Shown here: one piece after another, positions 25,182 through 33,284 of the stretch | How positions within the stretch are numbered: position 1 is the first letter of the stretch | How the letters are laid out: each line of letters begins with the position of its first letter | From: Clostridia bacterium | GTDB taxonomy: Bacteria; Bacillota; Clostridia; Oscillospirales; CAG-272 | DNA length: 34,861 nucleotides | NCBI GenBank assembly: GCA_017453365.1 | Contig: JAFTKH010000030.1 | Coordinates: 1 to 34,861, forward strand | Direction of reading: 5' to 3' | Notes under the pieces: model-generated | Told to the model about the DNA's origin: nothing | The model's database searches: none | The model's input: the letters and a program-made list of their open reading frames with translations, nothing else | Position numbers and translations under genes: made by a program

Positions 25182-25649
25182 TTATAAGCTTTCTTCCCTG
25201 TAGGTTGTAACGAGCCTGGATATCTCGGAGCGAAGAAGCGATACATCGCCGTCCTCCGCCCTTAAGGTCACCGTCCCGTCCTCGTATGAAGCGAGAATTC
25301 CTATGATGCTCTTTCTCCCGTCCTTCGCCGAGAAGAGCTTCGCCTCAACCTCTCTTCCCATCATCGCCTCGATATGCCCGTCGGTACGAAGCTCACGCTC
25401 GATACCCGGGGACGATACCTCAAGATAATAGAAGCTCTCAATCGGGTCGTGCTCGTCGAGTATAGGGTCTATCGCACGGTGAACGCGCTCGCAGTCGTCG
25501 ATACCGATGCCGCGCTCGTTATCAATGGTTATCTCGAGATGATAATCCGCCCCGATTTTCGTATAGGTCACGTCCCAAAGCGTATAGCCAAGCTCCGTGA
25601 CAGTAGGCTCTATCAGCTCCTTCACCGTATCTCTTACGTTTTTTTTCAT
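25182..25649 (-). CDS. rimP: Ribosome maturation factor RimP
   Basis: A 155-residue RimP, needed for 30S subunit maturation. The N-terminal domain has KELIEPTVTELGYTLWDVTYTKIGADYHLEITID, then the hallmark IDDCERVHRAIDPILDEHDPIESFYYLEVSSPGIERELR, and a C-terminal SH3-like domain with VEAKLF...IGILASYEDGTVTL. It is the first gene of the nusA operon. The ATG follows GAGGAGAGT, and a 12-bp hairpin in its leader could influence expression. Confidence 0.96.
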   Translation of the reverse strand: MKKNVRDTVKELIEPTVTELGYTLWDVTYTKIGADYHLEITIDNERGIGIDDCERVHRAIDPILDEHDPIESFYYLEVSSPGIERELRTDGHIEAMMGREVEAKLFSAKDGRKSIIGILASYEDGTVTLRAEDGDVSLLRSEISRLVTTYREESL

Positions 25650-25668
25650 ACTCTCCTCACTCGAAACA

Positions 25669-25696
25669 GTGAGAGTGACCTCGCGGTCACTCTCAC
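25669..25696 (-). other. Leader hairpin of the rimP-nusA-infB operon
   Basis: A perfect 11-bp stem (GTGAGAGTGAC 25669-25679 with GTCACTCTCAC 25686-25696; 12 bp with a TCGC/GCGA-type tetraloop if the next pair closes) lies 20 bp upstream of the rimP start. The arm CTCAC could alternatively pair with GTGAG at the ribosome site. Confidence 0.75.
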
Positions 25697-25722
25697 TTTC
25701 TTACATTTTATCTTCGTATTAT

Positions 25723-25750
25723 ATTATAGCACAAATAAATTAAAAATCAA
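25723..25750 (-). promoter_or_regulatory. Promoter of the rimP-nusA-infB operon
   Basis: On the minus strand TTGATT (plus 25745-25750) and TATAAT (25723-25728) are 16 bp apart, and the -10 is extended by TGC. Start of transcription near 25716 gives a leader of about 67 nt containing the hairpin. Confidence 0.78.
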
Positions 25751-25801
25751 TAGCTTTGGAGAACTTTTTTACCTATTTCTTACTTTTTTCCGTTTTTGCT
25801 T

Positions 25802-25999
25802 CTATTTTTTGCGGTAACGCCTCTTAAGCTTAAATTTTCCGTCACGGCTTTCCTCGTAGATATCGGCGAGCTTCTCCTCGATTTTCATATCAAGGGAGTC
25901 AAGCCCCGCCTCGGCCTCCTCGACGGTGTTAAGACCTCTTCCGTCGCGAGAGGGGGCACGGTACGGGTTCCGTTCTTTCCTTTTTCCAAAAATCAGCAT
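25802..25999 (-). CDS. Small basic protein, unrecognised
   Basis: A 65-residue protein that I do not recognise. ATG 25999 is preferred because GGAG stands six bases upstream; an ATG at 26011 lacks a ribosome site. The sequence begins MLIFGKRKERNPYR, has an acidic helical middle (NTVEEAEAGLDSLDMKIEEKLADIYEES) and ends in a very basic tail KFKLKRRYRKK, so it might contact nucleic acid or the anionic membrane. It lies about 16 bp after the 836-residue membrane protein and is probably co-transcribed with it. No function can be assigned; reality as a gene is supported by the ribosome site and tight spacing. Confidence 0.65.
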   Translation of the reverse strand: MLIFGKRKERNPYRAPSRDGRGLNTVEEAEAGLDSLDMKIEEKLADIYEESRDGKFKLKRRYRKK

Positions 26000-26015
26000 A
26001 CTAATCTCCATTCTG

Positions 26016-28526
26016 TCATACGGAAGGGGTGCTCGGAGCCGCTCCGAAAAAGGCCGTGATATCGCCCCAGAATACGAGGATGAGAACAGCTCCGAGAACG
26101 AGCGCTCCGAGCGCTATCCAGCCGAGAATTATATTTCTTCTCACGACGCGCTTGTCCTCGGCGCGCTCTATACCGCGCTTCTTGTAATATTCGATATTGT
26201 CGGATATCCGCGCAAGTTTTCTACGCAGCTTACGCCGCTTTCTATTAAGCTCTCGCTTTAGGCTACCGCGCGGCCGTTCCCTCTTTAAGGAATAGCTTAT
26301 TCGCTCAAGCTCGCCCGAGAGCTCAACGTACTCGTCCATAAGGGCGTAAATTTTCTTTTTATAAGCGTAGCTTACGCGGTTTGCAGTGATTTCACGCTCA
26401 AGCCGCCTTTGCTTTTTGTGCGCTCGCTTTTTCCCCTTCATTTCCGCAGAGAAGCGCCCGTTATAGCTCTCGCTCGCATCGGCGCCGCTGTAGATGGAAA
26501 CGAGCCTTTCGTCAAGGTGATATCTCTCTGTAAGAAGGTGCAAAAGCTCCTCTCTTAATTCAACCAGCGCATATCTGTCCGCTTTTTTTCTTATCCTCGA
26601 GGTCGCAAAATTCGTAAGCACGGCGGCAGTACAGCACCTGCCGAGGGCGCGTGCTCTCTGTTTTTCGTGACGACGCTCGGACGAAAGGGCGGAAATATCG
26701 CTTCGTATCTCGCGCTCCGTGCGAGCGCGCTTATCCTTTTTATCGGCAAAACGCAGCTCCGAGCCGCGAAGCTCGAGCTTAAGCTCGCGAAGCTTATAGC
26801 TGTATCTCTCGTCGATACGCTTAAGGTCAAGAGCCACGGCCCGCTTCATAAAGCGGCGCAGTGTACGAGCGCTGAACGCAGTGTCCGAGGACTTACCGCC
26901 GCGGTCTGCACCGTCAAGCACACCCTCATCACCGCTGTATTTCGAATATGCAAAATCCCCCGTCCGTCCCTTCGGCTCGGGGTCCGGGTATTCGCGCTCC
27001 TCTGCATCTCTGTATTCCGTGTGCTCGGGGTCGGGCATATCTGCACCGGCAAAATTGCCGCGCTCCGACTCGGCTGCAAAACGAAGCGCGTCGTCACGTA
27101 AAAGTCGGCGCTCCTCACGCTTCGCCGCGCGCCTCTCTCTCGCAGTAAGCGGGCGTTCCCTCACCGTTTTCTCGGACACGGGGTCCGGATAGCTCACGTC
27201 CTCACGCATCCTCTCATCGGTATAGGTCAACCCCTCCGGGTCGGGATAGGTGCGCATATCGGCACGCGCGCGGTAGGCCTCGGGCGGAACGTAGGCGGGT
27301 AGCTCGTCTGCCCCTCTTTGCCTTCTTATAAAATTAGTGCCCGCCTCCGGATACGGTGAGCTTATATCAGTGCTGGCTGCAAGGCTGCCGTCGTCACCCG
27401 TGTATGCAGGGACCTCGGGGTAAGGGGACGAAACGTCCCTTGCGTAAGCTGCCGCAGGTTCTATATCATAGAGCGTCCCCTGCACGTTAAGGCCGCCCTC
27501 TTCTCTTCTCGGGTCGGGACAAACAGGGCGCTCCGGGTCGGTATACGTTCTGTCCTCGGGGTCGGTGTACAAGCGCCTCTCATAATCTCCGTAGGAGCCG
27601 CGCTCCGGGTCGGTATATACGCGTCCCTCGGGGTCGCCGTATGCCCCGCGCTCGGGGTCTTGTGAAAATCCGCGCTCGGGGTCGGGATATATAAACGCCT
27701 CGAAATCGCGCGAGTCGTCGCGCGGGCAGGATATATCCGACGGAACGTCCGTATAAGGGTCACGGACGGTAGTCTCTGCCGCGCCCTCGCACCAACACTC
27801 CGCCCCGGAAGGAGCAGGACGGCAAGCCTGCCGCGCCGACGATACGGCACCGCCGTCGCTTCTGCACTCTGCGGCGGGTGCGCTCTGTCTTCTTAAGGGC
27901 ACGAAGACAACTCCGTCAGCCCCTCCGCGCACACTGTAACCCGCGCCGCTCTCGGCACCGTCCGCGTTCGGAGCAGCGCCAAGCGTCATACCGTCAATAT
28001 GTAATATTTCACTCCGTATTCCCGCATCGACGGTAATTATATGCGAGGTGTCGGCGTGAGCGGATGTTGCACACTCTGTCGGCTCTGTAGACTCCGCCTC
28101 CACCGCATTATCCTCCTCTCGGGAGTCGGGGGGTGGGGCGGCGCTCTCCGCCGCGCCACCGTCGGCACTTAATCTGTTATTTATACGGGAGAGAAGCTCC
28201 GCTATCCTGTCGTTATGCTCCTTCGCCTCGCTATGCTCCTTTTCCATTGCCGCACGCTTTGCTTCCCCCTCGGTTCTGCGAAGGTCGGCAACTCTTTCAT
28301 CGGTATCGTCGGCGGCATACGCTCCGCGTCCCCGGCGCAGCTTCTGTCTGTATCGCTCCGCATAACGGAGAGCCTCAAAACGCTCTTCGCTGCTCTCGGT
28401 ACCGCCTTCTTTGCCGTGTCGGCTTATAAGCTTCGGCTCGTCTACGGCCTCATTCTTGGCGGGTGAAACATTATCATCCTTCAAGGCATCTTCCGTATTA
28501 AAAAGCCTTCCGTGTCCTTCAGCCAT
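26016..28526 (-). CDS. Unrecognised 836-residue membrane-anchored protein with tandem octapeptides
   Basis: I do not recognise this protein. Residues 1-120 are charged and helical; 120-550 look disordered and hold eight tandem octapeptides (282-345, consensus DPERGxYT) plus scattered YPDPE-type copies (~427-448, 498-517). Residues 555-795 are extremely basic coiled coil (RKRRKLRRKLARISDNIEYYKKRG). One transmembrane helix (799-820, IILGWIALGALVLGAVLILVFW) precedes a 16-residue tail, so the bulk should be cytosolic and tail-anchored. No signal peptide or catalytic motif is visible. ATG 28526 follows AAAGGATATCT. It lies 42 bp after the pantothenate kinase gene. A structural or nucleic-acid-organising role is only a guess. 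Confidence 0.8.
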   Translation of the reverse strand: MAEGHGRLFNTEDALKDDNVSPAKNEAVDEPKLISRHGKEGGTESSEERFEALRYAERYRQKLRRGRGAYAADDTDERVADLRRTEGEAKRAAMEKEHSEAKEHNDRIAELLSRINNRLSADGGAAESAAPPPDSREEDNAVEAESTEPTECATSAHADTSHIITVDAGIRSEILHIDGMTLGAAPNADGAESGAGYSVRGGADGVVFVPLRRQSAPAAECRSDGGAVSSARQACRPAPSGAECWCEGAAETTVRDPYTDVPSDISCPRDDSRDFEAFIYPDPERGFSQDPERGAYGDPEGRVYTDPERGSYGDYERRLYTDPEDRTYTDPERPVCPDPRREEGGLNVQGTLYDIEPAAAYARDVSSPYPEVPAYTGDDGSLAASTDISSPYPEAGTNFIRRQRGADELPAYVPPEAYRARADMRTYPDPEGLTYTDERMREDVSYPDPVSEKTVRERPLTARERRAAKREERRLLRDDALRFAAESERGNFAGADMPDPEHTEYRDAEEREYPDPEPKGRTGDFAYSKYSGDEGVLDGADRGGKSSDTAFSARTLRRFMKRAVALDLKRIDERYSYKLRELKLELRGSELRFADKKDKRARTEREIRSDISALSSERRHEKQRARALGRCCTAAVLTNFATSRIRKKADRYALVELREELLHLLTERYHLDERLVSIYSGADASESYNGRFSAEMKGKKRAHKKQRRLEREITANRVSYAYKKKIYALMDEYVELSGELERISYSLKRERPRGSLKRELNRKRRKLRRKLARISDNIEYYKKRGIERAEDKRVVRRNIILGWIALGALVLGAVLILVFWGDITAFFGAAPSTPSV
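27492..27683 (-). repeat. Eight 24-bp tandem coding repeats
   Basis: In-frame repeats encoding DPERGFSQ, DPERGAYG, DPEGRVYT, DPERGSYG, DYERRLYT, DPEDRTYT, DPERPVCP and DPRREEGG, each starting with Asp at residues 282, 290, 298, 306, 314, 322, 330 and 338. The period is exactly eight codons throughout, with about half to three quarters identity between units. Confidence 0.9.
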
Positions 28527-28568
28527 AGATATCCTTTCTGCATTATGTAAACAATGCTTTGCTTAAAA

Positions 28569-29405
28569 TTATTTTGCATTCAGAGCGCAGCCGATTACTG
28601 TCGCATACTGTGCAAGCTTCGGTATTCTGAAATTCACGCCGTAGCCCATTCCGTTAAATTCACGGAATTTACGCTCTGCGAAGCCGAGGCGTGTCAAATT
28701 TCCCGTCAAAACAATATCAGAAACGCCGCAGTGGCGCGACGCGAATATGGACACCATGCCTATAGCTTCATATACCATATTCATAACTCCGAGCGCTATA
28801 TCACTCTTCGTCGCCACGTCGGAGACGTTCCCGAAATTGGCGGCGGTCATATCACCTGCCAGGCCCTCAAGGGAGCTTTTCGCGGTTATATCCTTTATTC
28901 TCAAATCGATATTTGCAAGCTCGCCCTCCTCGGCATATTCAACAATATGCTCGATGCCCTCGGCGCCGACGAGCAGCTTCGAGAGTCCGACGAGCGTACC
29001 GCCTCCGACACCCGTGCCGCCGAGATAGTCGTTTCTCCCCGTCCTTTCCGCATGAACAAGAGCAGTTCCCGTCCCCATGCTTACGACGAGGGCGCTGTCA
29101 AGCCCCGAGAGATAAAGACCTCCCCTGCCGATACAGCTGAACTCGGGCACTCTCTCGCACTCGATGCCGTAAAGGTCGCGCTTCACGTAGGACGAGCCGA
29201 CGCCCGTCATCACTACCTTCTCTATATCAGATATCTGTATATCGTTCTCGTCGGTAAACTTACCGAGCGCGCCGTATGCGGCGGTAAGTGGGTCGTTGGC
29301 TCTTATAAACTGCGGCGTTATGAGCTTACGCTCGCCGCCCTCGTTCTTAAAGCCGACTATTTTCGTTGTGCTTCCCCCAACGTCAATACCTATAATTACA
29401 CTCAT
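28569..29405 (-). CDS. coaW: Type II pantothenate kinase
   Basis: A 278-residue ASKHA-fold kinase that phosphorylates pantothenate, the first step of CoA synthesis, and in this type is typically insensitive to CoA feedback. The N-terminal phosphate loop is GIDVGGSTTK (6-15); VVSMGTGTA (107-115) and LGGTGVGGGTLVGLSKLL (128-145) match the type II family, as does the C-terminal IVLTGNLTRLGFAERKFREF. It starts five bases after the MutS-related gene, so both are on one transcript from the promoter near 31050. Length and motifs fit staphylococcal CoaW. Confidence 0.92.
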   Translation of the reverse strand: MSVIIGIDVGGSTTKIVGFKNEGGERKLITPQFIRANDPLTAAYGALGKFTDENDIQISDIEKVVMTGVGSSYVKRDLYGIECERVPEFSCIGRGGLYLSGLDSALVVSMGTGTALVHAERTGRNDYLGGTGVGGGTLVGLSKLLVGAEGIEHIVEYAEEGELANIDLRIKDITAKSSLEGLAGDMTAANFGNVSDVATKSDIALGVMNMVYEAIGMVSIFASRHCGVSDIVLTGNLTRLGFAERKFREFNGMGYGVNFRIPKLAQYATVIGCALNAK

Positions 29406-29409
29406 TTTT

Positions 29410-31011
29410 TCAGTTTCCCTTCATAAGGTTCTCAAAGGAGAGTCCGTATTTATCCGCAATATCTCTGGCATAGGATTTCCCGTCCGGCTTCATTCTGTGT
29501 ATCTTAAAGGAGCGCTCCCCCTCATCAATTCCCGCGACGAGCGTATCAACCGCAACGCCGCCCGCAGCTCTCGAGCGCTCGTTTATCTCGGGGATAGCCG
29601 CCGCGAGCTCGTGAAGGTGGGTCGAGAATATGCCCCTGACGCCGCGTGCGGCAAAGGCAGAGAGTATTTCGGCGGCGATATACGACGCCTCAAAAGCGCC
29701 CGTCGACGAGAGCGACTCGTCGAGCAATATCATACTGTCCCCCGTCGCGCCGTCGAAAATCTCACGAAGGCGCGCGCACTCCTCACCGAGTCTCCCCTTA
29801 TCTATCGTGTCGAGTGCGCCCTCGGGAAAGTGCGTGAATATTCCGTCGGTAACGGATACCGTAAGCGACTCTGCGGGGACGGGGAGTCCGAGCTGGAACA
29901 TAGCCTGCGCTGCGCCGAGCGCGACGGTTATAACCGACTTTCCGCCCCTGTTAGGACCTGTCAGGACGTAAATGCCCGCATCCTTATCGAAGGCGAGATT
30001 GTTTTTAACAATTTTCTCATCTATGGTGAGCGCGACGCGCGGATTGTAAAGCCCAACTGCGCTAAAGCTCTTTTCTTCCGTTTTCGCGACACGGGGGTAG
30101 CATACTCCGCAATCCTCTCGCGCCTTTAGCCTGCCGACAAGCTCCGCCGCACGTGCGACGAACTCCATCTCGGGGAGCAGACGAAGCAGAAAGTCGGTGT
30201 TCTCCAGCACGTATTCCGCAACCGTATTTCTCCAGCCCCTGACCGACGAGCGGAACACGTCCTCGATAGCGGTGTTGAAGGCACCAACGAGGGCTTCTCT
30301 CCTGTTATCGCTCTTTCCCTTAAGAAGAGGGGTAAGCTCGGCTATCGTTGTAAAGCTGTCATTCTTGAACGAAAGGCGTAAAATCTTATCGAGCATCTTC
30401 CCCGATTTAAAGCTCTCCGCATTTACCGAAATTACCGCAGCGCTCTCGGGGCGCAGCTCACGGTCGAGATTTACTCCTACCGTAATGCTCTTTATGTCGC
30501 TCACCTTATCTCCGAGGGTATCAAGCTTTTCAGTAAGATTTTTATAATATTCGGACTCGGACAGCTCGGATATGAAATCGGCAAGAGCGCGGCACGCACG
30601 GCTTTCAAGCTTTTCACGCGCCCCGACGATACCGCGATTAAGTGCCTTAATACAGCTGACGTAGAGCTCTATTTCCGTGATGCTGTAGAGGTATGAGTCG
30701 GCGCTCGTCAGAGTGTCGTTATCGAGCCTGCGAAGCTCCATTATATCGTCGAGAATGGGGTGCACCTCTCGGAGCGTCGCGAGCACCTCGGGCACTTCGA
30801 GTATATCCTTCATCATCTCGTGGCGGTAGAGAATTACCTCTTCGCTCTTCGTGAAAAACTCGGAGAGCGGCGCGGTCTTCATATCAAAAAGCTCCGCAAG
30901 GCCGAGCTCGTCGCACACGGTATCGGATATGTCGGGAAGATTGCTTCTATCCTCTGCCTCCCTCGATGCCTCCTCGTTAGGATACAAAAGGCTTATGAAT
31001 TTCTTTTCCAT
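29410..31011 (-). CDS. MutS-related ATPase lacking the mismatch-recognition domain
   Basis: A 533-residue MutS-family protein. The C-terminal ATPase has Walker A GPNRGGKSV (352-360), where the canonical Thr is Val, Walker B MILLDES (427-433) and the STHLHE switch (464-469). Residues ~50-340 correspond to the helical core/lever region; the N-terminal mismatch-binding domain and its Phe-x-Glu motif are absent, so classical mismatch repair is unlikely. No Smr nuclease domain follows, so it is not MutS2. It heads an operon with pantothenate kinase and the repeat protein. The role may be in DNA structure recognition; this is inference. Confidence 0.85.
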   Translation of the reverse strand: MEKKFISLLYPNEEASREAEDRSNLPDISDTVCDELGLAELFDMKTAPLSEFFTKSEEVILYRHEMMKDILEVPEVLATLREVHPILDDIMELRRLDNDTLTSADSYLYSITEIELYVSCIKALNRGIVGAREKLESRACRALADFISELSESEYYKNLTEKLDTLGDKVSDIKSITVGVNLDRELRPESAAVISVNAESFKSGKMLDKILRLSFKNDSFTTIAELTPLLKGKSDNRREALVGAFNTAIEDVFRSSVRGWRNTVAEYVLENTDFLLRLLPEMEFVARAAELVGRLKAREDCGVCYPRVAKTEEKSFSAVGLYNPRVALTIDEKIVKNNLAFDKDAGIYVLTGPNRGGKSVITVALGAAQAMFQLGLPVPAESLTVSVTDGIFTHFPEGALDTIDKGRLGEECARLREIFDGATGDSMILLDESLSSTGAFEASYIAAEILSAFAARGVRGIFSTHLHELAAAIPEINERSRAAGGVAVDTLVAGIDEGERSFKIHRMKPDGKSYARDIADKYGLSFENLMKGN

Positions 31012-31044
31012 AGCTTGTCCTTTCTCGATACTTTCTCATACTAG

Positions 31045-31073
31045 AGTATAACATAAGCAAGCGGTAATATCAA
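31045..31073 (-). promoter_or_regulatory. Promoter of the MutS-related gene operon
   Basis: On the minus strand TTGATA (plus 31068-31073) and TATACT (31045-31050) are 17 bp apart, about 34 bp before the ATG at 31011. Confidence 0.75.
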
Positions 31074-31112
31074 GAAAAATCTTTAAAATATTTTTTCGGC
31101 CGCGTTTTACGG

Positions 31113-31141
31113 TTGCATTTTTCCTTTTCCCCGAGTATAAT
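31113..31141 (+). promoter_or_regulatory. Promoter of the flavoprotein gene
   Basis: TTGCAT (31113-31118) and TATAAT (31136-31141) are 17 bp apart, 30 bp before the ATG at 31172. It is back to back with the minus-strand promoter at 31045-31073. Confidence 0.78.
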
Positions 31142-31171
31142 ATAAGTACCGAATGAAAGCGAGGTTGACTT

Positions 31172-31804
31172 ATGAATAATACGTACGGTAAGGTGCTTAT
31201 ATTAAACGGCTCGCCCCACGAGCACGGAACTACGCGACGCGCAATAGACGAGGTTTGCGCAGTGTTAAGGAGCGAGGGCTATGAATGTGAAATACGTACT
31301 CTCGGTGCTCTCGAAGCACGCGGCTGCCGCGCCTGTGGCGCCTGTAGAAAGCTCGGAAGATGCGTTATCGACGACTGCGTAAACGAGCTCGCGTCGAGCT
31401 TCGCCGACGCCGACGGCATAATACTCGCATCTCCCGTCTACTACGCCGCGCCGAACGGCGCGTTTCTCGCGATACTGAACAGGCTGTTTTACAGCACGGG
31501 CTACGACAAAACGATGAAGGTCGGCGCCGCGATAGTTGCCGCGCGCCGCGGCGGCTGTACCGCCTCGTTCGACGTTCTCAACAAATATTTCTCGATAAGC
31601 GGTATGCCCGTCGCCTCGTCCTACTATTGGGACCAGATACACGGCACGAGCTACGACGAGGCGGGAGAGGACCTCGAGGGTGTGGACACTATGCGCTCGC
31701 TCGGTAAGAATATGGCGTTTCTTATGAAAGCTATCCGCGACGCGAAGGAAAAATACGGAGAGCCGAAGCGAGAGAAGAAGTCGTATACGAACTTTATAAG
31801 GTAA
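31172..31804 (+). CDS. Flavodoxin-fold NAD(P)H-dependent oxidoreductase, iron-sulfur flavoprotein-like
   Basis: A 210-residue flavodoxin-fold protein. The FMN phosphate loop is LNGSPHEHGTT (11-21). Cys52, 55, 58 and 64 (CRACGACRKLGRC) match the compact cluster motif of iron-sulfur flavoproteins and related NADPH-dependent FMN reductases, and ILASPVYYAAPNGAFLAILNRLF is the usual flavin-binding segment. It probably passes electrons between NAD(P)H, flavin and an unknown acceptor. A ribosome site AAAGCGAGGTTGACTT precedes the ATG. It is monocistronic and ends in a strong hairpin. Whether the cysteines really hold a cluster is inferred. Confidence 0.9.
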   Translation: MNNTYGKVLILNGSPHEHGTTRRAIDEVCAVLRSEGYECEIRTLGALEARGCRACGACRKLGRCVIDDCVNELASSFADADGIILASPVYYAAPNGAFLAILNRLFYSTGYDKTMKVGAAIVAARRGGCTASFDVLNKYFSISGMPVASSYYWDQIHGTSYDEAGEDLEGVDTMRSLGKNMAFLMKAIRDAKEKYGEPKREKKSYTNFIR

Positions 31805-31850
31805 AACACAGGGGGCCGGCACGAAACAGTGTCGGGTCCCCCTGTGTTTT
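31803..31850. terminator. Bidirectional terminator after the flavoprotein gene
   Basis: A 13-bp perfect outer stem (31803-31815 with 31838-31850, AAAACACAGGGGG/CCCCCTGTGTTTT) encloses an inner GCAC/GTGT-type stem. It starts within the TAA stop codon and lies 18 bp from the stop of the convergent membrane-protein gene. Confidence 0.93.
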
Positions 31851-31867
31851 ACAGTGAATAATGAAAA

Positions 31868-32551
31868 TTAATCTTCAAATGTTTTTCTCCGTCTAATCAC
31901 CGCGGAGACAACCAAGACAAGCGAGATAATTATGACCGACGATGCGATAAGTATCGCACAGTTCATAAAGAAGGTCTCGGGCATAGCGAGGATTATCTCA
32001 TCGTAACGCCAATCGAAAACCCAATTATCCTTTCCCGGGAAGAAGACCGAATGAAATATCACGAAAGCGCGGTCAAAATCGAGAGCAACAAGAGCGCCAA
32101 GGGTCGCAAAGAGCGTAAGCGTCGACGCACCGGCCCATCCGAATATTGAAAAGCCGAGCGGCGACAAAAGCTTTACCTTCCCCAGCCTCACAAGAACGAG
32201 AATCACTATAATCAAGGCAGCAGATATAACGTAAGCCCACGCGTTGAGTGTAAATAATCCTTTACAATCGGCAAAGTGGCTGGCCCCGTCCTCTGAAAAT
32301 CTGAACACTCCCGCGCTGAACTCTCCCCCGGGGCGTGTCAAATAATCCAGTACCTCGTCATAGCCATCTATTATCGTTTCTCTGTCGTAGCCTGTTACGT
32401 CCTCGATGCCGAGCGGCTCTATCTGCATATAGTAAAAGGGGCGGAAATATATGGGCAATCCTATAGAGAAGGCCACGGTCGCGATAATCGCGGCGACCAG
32501 CGCTGCTGCGGTTGCTATAATGCTTACCGTTCGTCCTTTAGCCTCTCTCAT
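31868..32551 (-). CDS. TIGR01906 (DUF1461) integral membrane protein
   Basis: A 227-residue membrane protein of the TIGR01906 family, function unknown. Four transmembrane segments are expected: about 9-33, 105-125, 135-157 and 195-218. Between the first two lies an external domain with the family features GYDEVLDYL and ASHFADCKGLF; the third is followed by FHSVFFPGKDNWVFDWRYDEIILAMPETFF, also diagnostic. Its start overlaps the end of the uridine kinase gene by 14 bp, implying translational coupling. It shares the kinase promoter at 33203-33231. Confidence 0.9.
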   Translation of the reverse strand: MREAKGRTVSIIATAAALVAAIIATVAFSIGLPIYFRPFYYMQIEPLGIEDVTGYDRETIIDGYDEVLDYLTRPGGEFSAGVFRFSEDGASHFADCKGLFTLNAWAYVISAALIIVILVLVRLGKVKLLSPLGFSIFGWAGASTLTLFATLGALVALDFDRAFVIFHSVFFPGKDNWVFDWRYDEIILAMPETFFMNCAILIASSVIIISLVLVVSAVIRRRKTFED

Positions 32552-33173
32552 ATTTCACCTCACGAAGCTTCTCTTCAATTCTCGCGGCAACGATACCCAG
32601 GGCTATTTTATTCTTGCCGCCGTTTATGATTATGTCGGCGTACTTTTTCGTCGGCTCGACGTATATTCCGTGCATTTCCTTCACCGTAGAAAGGTACTGA
32701 TTTATAACGCCGTCAATATCGCGGCCGCGCTCGGTAACGTCGCGGCGAAGCCGCCTCAAAATTCTCTCGTCCGCATCTGCATCTGCATAGATTTTTATAT
32801 CAAAGAGCGAGCGAAGACGCTCATCGTGGAAGGTGAGTATTCCGTCGACGATTATTACGGGCGAGGGCGACACCGATACGCTCACTCCCGAGCGTGTATG
32901 AAGCTTAAAGTCGTAGGTAGGTATCTCGACGCTCTCGCCGCGAGAGAGCGCACGAAGGTGCTCCACTAGCAGCTCGGTTTCAAGCGCCTCGGGGCAGTCG
33001 TAATTCGTCTTAAGACGCTCGGAATATTCGAGCCCGTCCTGCGGCTTATAATAATTATCGTATGCAATAACGGTAACCGACTCACCGAAAAGCGAGCAAA
33101 GTCCGTCCGAAAAGGTAGTTTTACCGGAGCCCGTCCCCCCTGCTATTCCTATCAAAAGCGGCTTATACGTCAT
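32538..33173 (-). CDS. udk: Uridine kinase
   Basis: A 211-residue kinase of the uridine kinase/phosphoribulokinase-like group that salvages uridine and cytidine. The P-loop is GGTGSGKT (12-19), followed by IAYDNYYKP, the base-binding NYDCPEALE, PTYDFKLHTR, IIVDGILTFHD and RRLRRDVTERGRD. ATG 33173 is chosen since GAGGTGCGAA precedes it by a good distance; an ATG at 33185 has weaker context. It is transcribed from a perfect promoter, divergently from cysK, and its end overlaps the TIGR01906 gene. Confidence 0.92.
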   Translation of the reverse strand: MTYKPLLIGIAGGTGSGKTTFSDGLCSLFGESVTVIAYDNYYKPQDGLEYSERLKTNYDCPEALETELLVEHLRALSRGESVEIPTYDFKLHTRSGVSVSVSPSPVIIVDGILTFHDERLRSLFDIKIYADADADERILRRLRRDVTERGRDIDGVINQYLSTVKEMHGIYVEPTKKYADIIINGGKNKIALGIVAARIEEKLREVKYERG

Positions 33174-33202
33174 TTCGCACCTCACAATCCTTCTTTGATT
33201 TA

Positions 33203-33231
33203 ATTATACCTCTTGCTTTCTCTTTTGTCAA
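33203..33231 (-). promoter_or_regulatory. Consensus promoter of udk
   Basis: On the minus strand TTGACA (plus 33226-33231) and TATAAT (33203-33208) are 17 bp apart: a full consensus match, 30 bp before the udk ATG. Confidence 0.92.
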
Positions 33232-33255
33232 TGTTTTAAAATTGTCCCTTTCTTA

Positions 33256-33284
33256 TTGACACACGCAGGTAAAAACGGTATAAT
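33256..33284 (+). promoter_or_regulatory. Consensus promoter of cysK-cysE
   Basis: TTGACA (33256-33261) and TATAAT (33279-33284) are 17 bp apart, a full consensus match. The -35 is only 24 bp from the -35 of the divergent udk promoter, and no T-box or other riboswitch fits into the leader of about 20 nt. Confidence 0.92.
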
